Shown here piece after piece: positions 50,651 through 59,307 of a stretch of DNA of 64,000 nucleotides. Position 1 is the stretch's first letter, and every line of letters starts with the position of its first letter. The stretch spans positions 186,001 to 250,000 of the forward strand of contig NZ_FNBL01000004.1 in the NCBI RefSeq assembly GCF_900102315.1, written 5' to 3'. The notes under the pieces are model-generated. The model was not told the DNA's origin. It made no database searches and saw only the letters and a list, made by a program, of their open reading frames with translations. Made by a program: the position numbers and the translations under genes. This stretch comes from Celeribacter baekdonensis (GTDB lineage: Bacteria > Pseudomonadota > Alphaproteobacteria > Rhodobacterales > Rhodobacteraceae).

Positions 50651-51259
50651 GTGATGAACAGTCCCAAACCCCTTATCCTTGCGTCCGGGTCCGAGATACG
50701 GCGCGCTCTTTTGCAAAATTCTGGCGTGACCTTTGAGGTGATCGTCGGACGAATTGATGAAGAAAGCGTAAAAGATGCGCTCTTATCTGAAGGCGCAACA
50801 CCTCGCGAGATTGCCGATGCCTTGGCCGAGGGCAAAGCCCGCAAAGTGTCGATGAAACATCCCGAGGCCATGGTTATCGGGTGCGATCAGGTTTTGTCCT
50901 TTAAGGGGCGGTTGATCTCGAAAGCCAAAGACATCAAAGAAGCCCGCGCGCTCTTAGGTGAAATGCGTGGGGAACGGCATTCTTTGCTCTCCGCTGCTGT
51001 CATTTATGAGAACGGCGAACCAAAATGGCGTCACGTGGGCGAAGTGCGCCTCACGATGAATGCCCTGTCTGAGGCTTATCTGGATGCCTATCTGGAGCGA
51101 AACTGGGACAGCATTCGCCATGCTGTTGGTTGTTATAAGCTCGAAGAAGAAGGCGTGCGGCTTTTTTCTCGCATTGATGGTGACTACTTTACGGTCTTGG
51201 GTTTGCCCTTGTTGCCACTTCTGGCATACCTGTCCCAAAGGGGGATGATTGCATCATGA
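50651..51259 (+). CDS. maf: Maf-family nucleotide pyrophosphatase
   Basis: 201-202 aa; GTG at 50651 (11 bases after AGGAG) or ATG at 50654. Maf proteins hydrolyse non-canonical or modified nucleotides such as dTTP/UTP derivatives. LILASGSEIRRALL, VIGCDQVLSF and HAVGCYKLEEEG are family motifs. The frame opens right at the edge of the candidate origin and overlaps aroE (ATGA). Confidence 0.93.
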   Translation: MMNSPKPLILASGSEIRRALLQNSGVTFEVIVGRIDEESVKDALLSEGATPREIADALAEGKARKVSMKHPEAMVIGCDQVLSFKGRLISKAKDIKEARALLGEMRGERHSLLSAAVIYENGEPKWRHVGEVRLTMNALSEAYLDAYLERNWDSIRHAVGCYKLEEEGVRLFSRIDGDYFTVLGLPLLPLLAYLSQRGMIAS

Positions 51260-52086
51260 GTGATAAAATTCCATTGGCCGGCGTCATCGGCGCGCCGATC
51301 AGCCATAGCCAATCGCCAAAACTGCATGGGTATTGGTTGAACCGCTACGGGATTAAAGGCCATTATGTGCCACTTCATGTGGAGCAATCCGACCTCAAAG
51401 AGGCGCTCCAAACCCTGCCGAAAATGGGATTTGTCGGCGCAAATGTGACCATTCCACATAAAGAAACCGTGCTTGGCCTCGCCGATATTGTCACCGACCG
51501 TGCGGCTCTTATCGGCGCCGCCAACACGCTGATCTTTCGACCGGATGGCAAGCTTTACGCAGATAATACAGATGGTTACGGCTTTGTCGAAAACCTCCGT
51601 TCCAATGCCAATTGGGACCCTAAGTCCGGCCCTGCCGCTGTGCTTGGTGCGGGCGGTGCAGCGCGGGCGGTGATCGCCTCTTTGCTTGAGGTTGGTGTTC
51701 CAGAAATTCGCCTCTCCAACCGCACGCGCACGCGTTCGGATGTGTTGCGCTCTGAGTTTGGCACCAAGGTTGTGGTCTGCGAATGGGTCAATGCCGCTGA
51801 TATGCTTGATGGTGTTACCACGCTGATCAATACCACCTCGCTTGGCATGGCGGGGCAGCCTGACCTAAAGCTTTCCTTGGATCATTTGAGCCCCAAAGCT
51901 GTGGTTACAGATATCGTCTACACCCCCCTGCGCACTGGATTGCTTGAGCGCGCGGCTCAGATGGGTTGCCAAACCGTCGATGGTCTCGGCATGTTGTTGC
52001 ACCAAGCCGCGCCGGGATTTGAGCGTTGGTTCGGTCAACGTCCCGATGTTGACGAGGCCACCCGAAACTTCATCCTCTCCGCATGA
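51256..52086 (+). CDS. aroE: Shikimate dehydrogenase (NADP+)
   Basis: 276 aa. It reduces 3-dehydroshikimate in aromatic amino acid synthesis. [12 protein letters not shown], catalytic Lys69 ([11 protein letters not shown]), Asp106 (NTDGYGF) and the NADP loop [15 protein letters not shown] are seen. Overlaps maf and coaE by 4 bp each in maf-aroE-coaE-dnaQ. Confidence 0.97.
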   Translation: MSDKIPLAGVIGAPISHSQSPKLHGYWLNRYGIKGHYVPLHVEQSDLKEALQTLPKMGFVGANVTIPHKETVLGLADIVTDRAALIGAANTLIFRPDGKLYADNTDGYGFVENLRSNANWDPKSGPAAVLGAGGAARAVIASLLEVGVPEIRLSNRTRTRSDVLRSEFGTKVVVCEWVNAADMLDGVTTLINTTSLGMAGQPDLKLSLDHLSPKAVVTDIVYTPLRTGLLERAAQMGCQTVDGLGMLLHQAAPGFERWFGQRPDVDEATRNFILSA

Positions 52087-52685
52087 CCTCCCGGCCTTTT
52101 CTCATTGGCCTTACCGGCTCCATCGGAATGGGCAAAAGCACCACGGCTGCGATGTTTGCCGAGGAAGGCATCCCCGTTTGGGACGCCGATGTGGCCGTGG
52201 CGCGGCTTTATGGCAAAAATGGCGCGGCTGTCGACCCAATTTCCAAAGTGTTCCCGGAGGCTATCAGTGATGGGGTGGTGTCCAAAGATCGGCTTAAATC
52301 CATCATCGCGGCCAACCCGGACGCACTCAAACAGATTGAATCCATCGTTCATCCCTTGGTTGCCGCAGACCGGCATGCTTTCATTGCTGATTGTACCGCC
52401 CCCATCGCACTTGCCGATATTCCGCTTTTGTTTGAAACGGGTGCCGACAAAAGTGTCGATGTCGTTGTTGTCGTTTCAACCGATGCCAAAACCCAAGCGG
52501 CCCGTGTGCTTGCCCGACCGGGCATGACAGAGGCGCATTTTAAAGCCATCCTGTCAAAACAACTGCCAGATGCGGAAAAACGCGCGCGCGCGGATGTGGT
52601 TATCGAAACCGATACCCTTGAATCCACCCGCGCTCAGGTTCAAAATCTGCTCTCAACTCTCAGGACCAAAATAGCCCATGCGTGA
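52083..52685 (+). CDS. coaE: Dephospho-CoA kinase
   Basis: 200 aa. Last step of CoA synthesis. Walker [10 protein letters not shown] (12-20), the [11 protein letters not shown] region and [16 protein letters not shown] are family features. Overlaps aroE (ATGA) and dnaQ (8 bp). Confidence 0.96.
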   Translation: MTSRPFLIGLTGSIGMGKSTTAAMFAEEGIPVWDADVAVARLYGKNGAAVDPISKVFPEAISDGVVSKDRLKSIIAANPDALKQIESIVHPLVAADRHAFIADCTAPIALADIPLLFETGADKSVDVVVVVSTDAKTQAARVLARPGMTEAHFKAILSKQLPDAEKRARADVVIETDTLESTRAQVQNLLSTLRTKIAHA

Positions 52686-53421
52686 GATCGTTCTCGATAC
52701 CGAAACCACCGGATTTGATCCTCATAGCGGCGATCGTCTCGTTGAGATCGGGGCGATTGAGCTGTTCAATCACATGCCGACCGGGCGGACCTATCACCAA
52801 TATATCAACCCTCAAAGGGACATGCCTGATGGCGCATTCGGCGTTCACGGCATTGGCCCTGATCTTTTGACGCCGCCGCGCGCGCCAAAAGAGGGCGAAG
52901 TGACGCTTAAAGATAAACCCTTGTTTAAAACCGTGGGTCAGGCCTTTCTTGATTTCATCGGGCCTGATTCCAAACTTGTGATCCACAACGCCAGCTTTGA
53001 CATGAAATTTCTCAATGCGGAGCTGAAATGGATCGGCCTGCCGGAAATCCCCTTTGCCCGCGCGCTTGATACCCTCGCCATGGCGCGCAAAAAATTCCCC
53101 GGCTCTCCTGCCACTCTGGACGCTCTGTGCCGCCGTTTTGGGATCGATAATGCCGCGCGTACGCTGCACGGTGCCTTGCTTGACTCGGAAATTTTGGCCG
53201 AGGTCTATCTTGAACTCATCGGCGGGCGCCAACCCGATTTGATCCTTGCGCCCGAACCCGCCCGCAAAACGACGGTCTCCTCACTCGCCAAAGATGAGAC
53301 GTGGCGACCGACGCGTCGCCCTGCCCCGCTTCCGCCGCGCATTACAGACGAAGAAGCCGCCGCCCATGCCGCCTTTGTTGACGGGTTGGGCGACGGCGCG
53401 ATTTGGAAAAAATACAGCTAA
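52678..53421 (+). CDS. dnaQ: DNA polymerase III epsilon subunit (proofreading exonuclease)
   Basis: 247 aa. The DEDDh exonuclease has Asp7/Glu9 (LDTETTGFD), [11 protein letters not shown] and [15 protein letters not shown]. It proofreads for Pol III. The C-terminal tail with DGAIWKKY probably contacts the alpha subunit. Its position next to the origin, after coaE, is conserved in many alphaproteobacteria. Convergent with secB. Confidence 0.97.
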   Translation: MREIVLDTETTGFDPHSGDRLVEIGAIELFNHMPTGRTYHQYINPQRDMPDGAFGVHGIGPDLLTPPRAPKEGEVTLKDKPLFKTVGQAFLDFIGPDSKLVIHNASFDMKFLNAELKWIGLPEIPFARALDTLAMARKKFPGSPATLDALCRRFGIDNAARTLHGALLDSEILAEVYLELIGGRQPDLILAPEPARKTTVSSLAKDETWRPTRRPAPLPPRITDEEAAAHAAFVDGLGDGAIWKKYS

Positions 53422-53430
53422 GCGAAAGGC

Positions 53431-53949
53431 TTAGTTTGTCGTGGCTGCGGCCTTTTGAGCTTCTGCGCGGCGCATCATGTCTTGGCGATAGAGCTGAACA
53501 AAGTCGATATTATCCAGGTTCAGCGGCGGGAAGCCCCCATCGCGCGTCACATCATGAACAACCCGGCGCAGGAACGGGAACAGAATCCGCGGGCATTCGA
53601 TCATCAGGAACGGGTGCATTTGCTCGTCCGGCACGTTTTCGATCAAGAATACGCCCGCATAATCAAGCTCAAGGATGAACAGGGTCGCATCATCTTCGGT
53701 CTTGGATTCGACCTTGATTTTGGTCGCCACATCAAACTGATTGTCTTCAGCGCGCTTTTTGGCATCAAGTGCCACTTGCACAGAAATGTTCGGACGGCCT
53801 TCGACCTTCAAACTCTTCTGCGCAAGAATATTCTCAAACGACATATCCCGGATATATTGGCCCAAAACCTGCATTTTCACAGGGGCAGCTTGTGCTGCCG
53901 CTTCGGGAGCAATCGCGGAGTCGCTGGTGTCGGTTCCATTTTCGGCCAT
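53431..53949 (-). CDS. secB: Export chaperone SecB
   Basis: 172 aa. A tetrameric chaperone that hands unfolded preproteins to SecA (2.8 kb in this window). VLGQYIRDMSFENI, ELDYAGVFLIENV and FPFLRRVVHDVTRDGGFPP are signature segments. An N-terminal Ala-rich acidic extension is usual in alphaproteobacteria. It follows fxsA after 58 bp on the same strand. Confidence 0.96.
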   Translation of the reverse strand: MAENGTDTSDSAIAPEAAAQAAPVKMQVLGQYIRDMSFENILAQKSLKVEGRPNISVQVALDAKKRAEDNQFDVATKIKVESKTEDDATLFILELDYAGVFLIENVPDEQMHPFLMIECPRILFPFLRRVVHDVTRDGGFPPLNLDNIDFVQLYRQDMMRRAEAQKAAATTN

Positions 53950-54007
53950 GGGTTTCGTCCTTAGAAGTATGAAATTCGCGGTTTTGTATCAGGTTGCCAC
54001 CCATGCC

Positions 54008-54520
54008 TCAATGGCGAGTCCACCCTGATGGGGCTTGCGGGTCATTTGAGGCACTGTCGTCCTCTTGATCAATCTCTTGCCATTCGCCGTCAATGGTCGT
54101 GGGATCACCCGGTTGATCGCGAAATCCATCTTGGCGTGGCGGCATTGTGTGTTGGCCCATGACAAAACCCTGAACCTTGATCCTCTTGCGCAGCTCGCGA
54201 AACGTAAAGGACCTAAACGCCGGAATCAAAAGCAAAAACCCGACCGTATCGGTGAAAAACCCCGGCGTCAGCAACAGCGCGCCAGACAAAAGGATCAGCG
54301 CACCATGCGCCAAAGGTTCGCTTGGATCATTGAGTTCGGAAAAGGATTGGCGCAATTGCGATAGGGCAAGCGCGCCTTGTTGACGCACCAACTGCGTGCC
54401 TAAAATTGCCGTCACAACGACGATTAAAAGCGTCGGCCAAAGGCCAATGAGGCCGCCAACTTGAATAAAAAGTGCGATCTCAATGATGGGCACAGCAACA
54501 AAAAGTGCGAAAAGCCACAT
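54008..54520 (-). CDS. fxsA: FxsA-family membrane protein
   Basis: 170 aa from the ATG at 54520 after AGGAG; the frame beyond is antisense to the next gene. Three to four hydrophobic segments (LFALFVAVPIIEIALFIQVG, LLIVVVTAILGTQLV, LLSGALLLTPGFFTDTVGFL) match FxsA. The E. coli protein lets cells tolerate phage T7 exclusion by F plasmid. The normal role is unknown. The C-terminal tail is cytoplasmic and acidic. Confidence 0.92.
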   Translation of the reverse strand: MWLFALFVAVPIIEIALFIQVGGLIGLWPTLLIVVVTAILGTQLVRQQGALALSQLRQSFSELNDPSEPLAHGALILLSGALLLTPGFFTDTVGFLLLIPAFRSFTFRELRKRIKVQGFVMGQHTMPPRQDGFRDQPGDPTTIDGEWQEIDQEDDSASNDPQAPSGWTRH

Positions 54521-54627
54521 AGGAACTCCTGTCTTCTCTCTGTGGCACCGGTGGACTTGGTGCCAGTCAGCACCTACATAAGGTGAGTAGACAGATTTTG
54601 CCACGTTGCAACGGAGAAGAACCGCCG

Positions 54628-55293
54628 ATGGGTAACTCCCTTCTTTCCATTCTGGTACTTGCGGGTATCGCCATTTTTTTGATCCTGCGCTTGCGCAGCG
54701 TTTTGGGTACGCGCGAGGGGTTTGAAAAACCGCGCGCCGAATTCCCCGGTGCGCCTGATGCCACACGCGCCCGACAAAATTTCGAAGTCATTGATGGTGG
54801 TGTCGATCACGACATCATCGACAATGTCGAGGCTGGCACCCGCGTTGCCGAAAATCTCGCCGCGATCAAACGGGTTGATCCCTCTTTCAGCGTCAATGAA
54901 TTCCTTTCCGGCGCGCGTGGCGCCTACGAGATGATCCTCATGGCGTTTGAACACGACGAGTTGGAAAGCATTCGCCCCTTCCTCTCCGAAGACGTGTATG
55001 AGGCGTTTTCTGGCGTGGTAGCGGAACGCCAATCCAAAGGTCTGACGATTGAAAGCCAATTCGTCGGTCTGCGTGAAATTCAAATCATCGACGCCGATTT
55101 GGACCGCGCCAGTGATGAGGCCGAGATCAAACTGCGTTTTGTTGGTGAAACCACCACTGTGGTGCGCGATGCCACCGGCCAGTTGGTTGAGGGCAATCCC
55201 AATGACATCAAACGCCAAAAAGACATCTGGACCTTTGCGCGTGTCGTCGGGTCGGATGATCCAAACTGGCAACTTGTAGCAACGGGTGCCTGA
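54628..55293 (+). CDS. Tim44-like domain membrane-anchored protein
   Basis: 221 aa from the ATG at 54628. One N-terminal transmembrane helix (LLSILVLAGIAIFLILRL) is followed by a linker and a Tim44 domain (about 85-218) with FLSGARGAYEMILMAFEHDE and IWTFARVVGSDDPNWQL. The bacterial Tim44 relative TimA is the probable ancestor of the mitochondrial import motor part. Its bacterial function is poorly defined. Located between fxsA/secB and mltA. The stop overlaps mltA (TGATG). Confidence 0.92.
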   Translation: MGNSLLSILVLAGIAIFLILRLRSVLGTREGFEKPRAEFPGAPDATRARQNFEVIDGGVDHDIIDNVEAGTRVAENLAAIKRVDPSFSVNEFLSGARGAYEMILMAFEHDELESIRPFLSEDVYEAFSGVVAERQSKGLTIESQFVGLREIQIIDADLDRASDEAEIKLRFVGETTTVVRDATGQLVEGNPNDIKRQKDIWTFARVVGSDDPNWQLVATGA

Positions 55294-56333
55294 TGTGGAC
55301 GAGGTTGGCGAGCGCTGCATCTGCGGCCTTGCTGGCTTTGAGCGCGCCAGTTTTTTCTGCGGATGATCTTATGGCGCGCGTTCTCTCTTTTTCCGATCTC
55401 AACACCTGGGCCGAGGACGATCACGCCGCGGCCCTTGCCGTGTTTCGCGACACTTGTGATTTGATCGACGGCGACGAGTGGCCGCAGCTGTGTAAACTTG
55501 CCGCCACGCCCATCAATGCGCGTAGCTTTTTTGAACTGTTTTTCCGTCCCGTCCTGATCGAAGACGGCGCTGATCCAATGTTCACCGGCTATTTCGAACC
55601 CGAATTGCGCGGTGCGCGCTCTCCTGACGGCCCCTACCGTTACCCCATTTACCGCCTGCCCCCGGACCGGGTTTCTGGCGCGCCTTATCTGAGCCGCCGC
55701 GATATTGCTGATGGGGCTTTGGTCGGACGTGGGCTTGAGATTGCTTGGGTCGATGATCCGGTCGAACTGTTTTTCCTTCAGGTCCAGGGCTCTGGCCGTA
55801 TTCGCCTCACGGATGGGTCCACCATTCGGATCGGTTATGCCGGGCACAACGGCTATAACTATCGCTCCATCGGTCAGGAATTGATCCGGCGCGGCGTCTA
55901 TGAACCGCATCAGGTTTCGGCCAAGGTCATTCAAAATTGGGTGCGGCGCAATCCGGTCGAAGGACAGGATTTATTGAATTTCAACCCGTCCTACGTCTTC
56001 TTTCGCGAATTGCCGCGCTTGCCTGCGGACAAAGGTCCGATCGGGGCCATGCACCGTTCGATCACGCCGATGCGCTCCATCGCGGTGGACCCTGCCTTTG
56101 TGCCCTTGGGGGCGCCTGTTTGGGTGGAAAAGAACGGTGCCACCCCCTTGCGCCGCCTGATGATTGCCCAAGACACCGGCTCGGCCATCAAAGGCGCACA
56201 GCGCGCCGATATCTTTTTCGGATCTGGCGCGGCAGCGGGGGATCTGGCGGGGCAAATCCGCGATCCCGGACGTATGGTCGTCCTGATGCCAATCCAAATT
56301 GCCTTTGGCCTTGAGGAAAAGGCCAAGGGATGA
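55293..56333 (+). CDS. mltA: Membrane-bound lytic transglycosylase MltA
   Basis: 346 aa. The signal peptide ends near FSADD (1-23), with no lipobox cysteine. The MltA barrel has FTGYFEPELRGARSPDG, VELFFLQVQGSGRI and NYRSIGQELI. The 3D module with the likely catalytic Asp is in MIAQDTGSAIKGAQRADIFFG. It cleaves peptidoglycan glycan strands. Coupled to the tim44 and smr genes by overlaps. Confidence 0.95.
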   Translation: MWTRLASAASAALLALSAPVFSADDLMARVLSFSDLNTWAEDDHAAALAVFRDTCDLIDGDEWPQLCKLAATPINARSFFELFFRPVLIEDGADPMFTGYFEPELRGARSPDGPYRYPIYRLPPDRVSGAPYLSRRDIADGALVGRGLEIAWVDDPVELFFLQVQGSGRIRLTDGSTIRIGYAGHNGYNYRSIGQELIRRGVYEPHQVSAKVIQNWVRRNPVEGQDLLNFNPSYVFFRELPRLPADKGPIGAMHRSITPMRSIAVDPAFVPLGAPVWVEKNGATPLRRLMIAQDTGSAIKGAQRADIFFGSGAAAGDLAGQIRDPGRMVVLMPIQIAFGLEEKAKG

Positions 56334-56950
56334 CTCGTAAACGCAAACCCGGCACATCTGCGCTTTCTGATGAGGATCAAACCCTTTGGGATTTGGTCAA
56401 GAAGACTGCGAAACCCATTCATGGCGCACGTCCACCCGCGCCGATTGCCCGTCCGGTCAAACCAAAAGCATCCGTGCCCATCACGCCGCGTGACGTTACT
56501 CGCGACATCCAGCTTTTCGAACTCGAAATTGGTCGTCACGCCAAGGTGGAAAAAGGCCATAACCTTGCGCCCACTCTGACCGAGCGGCTGGCGAAAGCGC
56601 CGCTGCGGATGGATCGCAAACATTTCACCAAAATGCGCAAAGGCAAGGTGTCGCCAGAGGCCCGCATCGACCTTCACGGCATGACCATGGCACAGGCGCA
56701 TCCTGCGCTCACCCGGTTTATCCTCACGGCCTGCGCGATGGATCGGCGGCTTGTGTTGGTCATCACTGGCAAGGGCAAACATCGCGACGATGAGGGGCCA
56801 ATTCCGGTGCGCAAAGGCGTTTTGAAACATCAGGTGCCGCATTGGCTCCAAACACCGCCCCTGCGTGAGGCGGTGTTACAGGTCGCTGAGGCGCATTTGA
56901 AACATGGTGGGTCCGGGGCCTATTACGTCTATCTCAGACGGCAAAAATAA
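56330..56950 (+). CDS. Smr-domain protein
   Basis: 206 aa. A basic, disordered N-terminus is followed by a C-terminal Smr domain (about 108-204) with RIDLHGMTMAQAHPALTRFI, VITGKGKH and GSGAYYVYLRR. Smr domains are nucleases that act on nucleic acids, and some act in ribosome rescue. The function of this stand-alone group is not defined. Starts at ATGA over the mltA stop, convergent with hslU. Confidence 0.9.
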   Translation: MTRKRKPGTSALSDEDQTLWDLVKKTAKPIHGARPPAPIARPVKPKASVPITPRDVTRDIQLFELEIGRHAKVEKGHNLAPTLTERLAKAPLRMDRKHFTKMRKGKVSPEARIDLHGMTMAQAHPALTRFILTACAMDRRLVLVITGKGKHRDDEGPIPVRKGVLKHQVPHWLQTPPLREAVLQVAEAHLKHGGSGAYYVYLRRQK

Positions 56951-56959
56951 CCCCAAACC

Positions 56960-58264
56960 TCAGAGCATATAGCGGCTTACATCGACTTCTTTGGCCATTT
57001 CGCCGACATGGGCGCGGACATAGGCCTCGTCAATCACGACCTCCTCGCCACCCCGGTCCGGGGCACCAAAGGACAGTTCCTCAAACACCCGCTCAACGAT
57101 GGTATAAAGGCGGCGCGCGCCGATGTTTTCGACGGCGGTGTTCACCTCAGCGGCCAATTTCGCAATCGCGGCAATGCCGTCTTCGGTAAAGGTCACCGTA
57201 ACCTCTTCGGTCGCCATCAAGGCGCTGTATTGCAATGTCAGCGCATTTTCCGTTTCGGTCAAAATTCGGACGAAATCGCCCACTTCCAGGGCCCGCAATT
57301 CCACTCGGATTGGCAAACGCCCTTGCAATTCCGGCAACAAATCCGAAGGCTTAGCGATGTGAAACGCGCCTGATGCGATGAACAGGATGTGATCAGTTTT
57401 CACCGGCCCATGTTTGGTCGACACGGTGGTGCCCTCGATCAAAGGCAACAAATCCCGTTGAACCCCCTCGCGTGACACATCGCCGCCGCGGGCATCCGAG
57501 CGCGCACAGACCTTGTCGATTTCATCGATGAACACGATGCCGTTTTCCTGCACCGCCTCCAAGGCCACGCGCGTCACGGTCTCGTCGTCCAAAAGCTTGT
57601 CGGCCTCTTCCGAGATCAACAGGTCATAGCTTTCTGCCACCGTGACCTTCTTTTTCACCGTGCGTCCGCCAAAGGCTTTGCCAAAAATATCGCCGAGATT
57701 CATCATCCCGCCCATTTGCGGCTGACCGGGCACTTCAAACATTCCTGCGGGTGTGCCGCTGTCTTGCACCTCGATCTCGATCACGGTCGCATCCAACTCG
57801 CCCCCGCGCAGTTTTTTGCGAAACATCTCCCGCGTCTGCTCGCGTGCATCCGTCCCGGCAATCGCTTCAATGACGCGATCTTCGGCGGCGCTAAAGGCTT
57901 TCGCCTTCACATCATCGCGCATGTACTCGCGGGTCTGCGCAATCGCCGCATCGACCAGATCACGTACAATCTGTTCCACATCGCGGCCAACATAGCCGAC
58001 TTCGGTGAATTTCGTCGCTTCCACTTTGACAAATGGTGCTTTCGCGAGCTTCGCCAAACGCCGCGAAATCTCGGTTTTGCCCACGCCGGTGGGCCCGATC
58101 ATCAGGATGTTTTTCGGATAGACCTCATCACGGATGTCATCGGCCAAATGTTTGCGGCGCCACCGATTGCGCAACGCAACAGCAACCGCGCGTTTGGCGT
58201 CATTTTGACCGATGATGTAGCGGTCCAGCTCAGAAACAATTTCACGGGGGGTCAGGTCTGTCAT
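56960..58264 (-). CDS. hslU: HslU ATPase subunit of the HslUV protease
   Basis: 434 aa. AAA+ unfoldase of the bacterial proteasome-like protease. Walker A GPTGVGKT (57-64), an I domain (about 110-240) and sensor region [18 protein letters not shown] are present. The C-terminus DVSRYML inserts into HslV. Overlaps hslV (ATGA). Confidence 0.98.
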   Translation of the reverse strand: MTDLTPREIVSELDRYIIGQNDAKRAVAVALRNRWRRKHLADDIRDEVYPKNILMIGPTGVGKTEISRRLAKLAKAPFVKVEATKFTEVGYVGRDVEQIVRDLVDAAIAQTREYMRDDVKAKAFSAAEDRVIEAIAGTDAREQTREMFRKKLRGGELDATVIEIEVQDSGTPAGMFEVPGQPQMGGMMNLGDIFGKAFGGRTVKKKVTVAESYDLLISEEADKLLDDETVTRVALEAVQENGIVFIDEIDKVCARSDARGGDVSREGVQRDLLPLIEGTTVSTKHGPVKTDHILFIASGAFHIAKPSDLLPELQGRLPIRVELRALEVGDFVRILTETENALTLQYSALMATEEVTVTFTEDGIAAIAKLAAEVNTAVENIGARRLYTIVERVFEELSFGAPDRGGEEVVIDEAYVRAHVGEMAKEVDVSRYML

Positions 58265-58818
58265 TTTGAAATCTTCTCAACCGTCAGGTTGCCATTGGTA
58301 TAAACACAGATGTCAGAGGCAATTTTCATCGCCTCGCGGGCAATCGTTTCGGTATCCTTGTCGGTGGACATCAAGCCGCGCGCAGCCGCCAATGCGAAAT
58401 TCCCGCCCGATCCAATCGCTGCGATGTCATGTTCGGGCTCCAAAACGTCGCCTGCCCCGGTGACCACCAAAAGCGCATCACCATCGGTCACGATCAACAT
58501 CGCCTCAAGTTTCGACAGATATTTATCCGTGCGCCAATCTTTCGCCAATTCAACGCAAGCCCGCGCCAATTGACCGGGGCTGGCCTCCAATTTGGTTTCT
58601 AGCCGCTCCAAAAGCGTAAACGCATCCGCCGTCGATCCGGCAAACCCCGCGACAACCTCATGCCCTCCGGGTTTCAAGCGTCGCACCTTGCGTGCAGTGC
58701 CTTTGATCACGGTCTGGCCCAGACTCACCTGTCCATCCCCCGCAATCACAACTTCACCCCCACGCCGCACGCCAATAATCGTCGTGCCGTGCCATCCGGG
58801 AAACTCTTCTCTCGACAT
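58261..58818 (-). CDS. hslV: HslV peptidase subunit
   Basis: 185 aa. Threonine protease of the HslUV complex. A short propeptide ([11 protein letters not shown]) precedes the active Thr12 ([10 protein letters not shown]). [20 protein letters not shown] and [15 protein letters not shown] are family motifs. It lies behind a trxA terminator and a candidate heat-shock promoter. Confidence 0.97.
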   Translation of the reverse strand: MSREEFPGWHGTTIIGVRRGGEVVIAGDGQVSLGQTVIKGTARKVRRLKPGGHEVVAGFAGSTADAFTLLERLETKLEASPGQLARACVELAKDWRTDKYLSKLEAMLIVTDGDALLVVTGAGDVLEPEHDIAAIGSGGNFALAAARGLMSTDKDTETIAREAMKIASDICVYTNGNLTVEKISK

Positions 58819-58842
58819 CGGTTTTCCTTTCGCTTCGTGGTT

Positions 58843-58872
58843 TATATGAGCGCACGACCCGCTTGGCGCAAC
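58843..58872 (-). promoter_or_regulatory. Candidate heat-shock-type promoter of hslVU
   Basis: On the minus strand GTTGCG (58872-58867) and CATATA (58848-58843) are 18 bases apart, about 25 bp before the hslV ATG. The layout fits an RpoH- or sigma-70-type promoter, but the match is loose. Confidence 0.35.
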
Positions 58873-58881
58873 CCGGCCACG

Positions 58882-58905
58882 AAAAAGGGCGCCAAAGTGG
58901 CGCCC
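58882..58905 (-). terminator. Terminator after trxA
   Basis: An 8-bp perfect G/C-rich stem, 58887-58894 with 58898-58905, has a 3-base loop. Five T follow on the minus strand. Confidence 0.88.
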
Positions 58906-58929
58906 CTGATCCGTAATGTTTAGCCGAAC

Positions 58930-59250
58930 TCAAACAGCTTCGGCGATCCAACCGGCCAATGCGGCTTTCGGCGCTGCGCCGATTTTGTTGGAGATCACTT
59001 CGCCATCTTTGAACATGAACAAGGCCGGGATCGAACGCACGCCAAATTGTGCCGGCGCGTTCGGATTTTCGTCCACGTTCACTTTGACGATTTTGACTTT
59101 GCCTTCGTACTCATTGGAAAGTTCTTCGAGGGACGGGCCGATTTGTTTGCACGGGCCGCACCATTCCGCCCAGAAATCCACAACAACGGGGATGTCTGAA
59201 TTGAGAACTTCGGATGCGAAAGTGTCATCGCTTACTTTAACAGTCGCCAT
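58930..59250 (-). CDS. trxA: Thioredoxin
   Basis: 106 aa from the ATG at 59250 after AGGAG. Disulfide reductase with WCGPC (active cysteines 31 and 34), [22 protein letters not shown]. An upstream in-frame start at 59304 has no ribosome site. It lies 57 bp after addA on the same strand, probably partly cotranscribed. Confidence 0.96.
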   Translation of the reverse strand: MATVKVSDDTFASEVLNSDIPVVVDFWAEWCGPCKQIGPSLEELSNEYEGKVKIVKVNVDENPNAPAQFGVRSIPALFMFKDGEVISNKIGAAPKAALAGWIAEAV

Positions 59251-59307
59251 GGGGCTTCTCCTGAATGCTGAACTTGACCGAAAACCTATGACTTGTACGG
59301 CCAAAGA

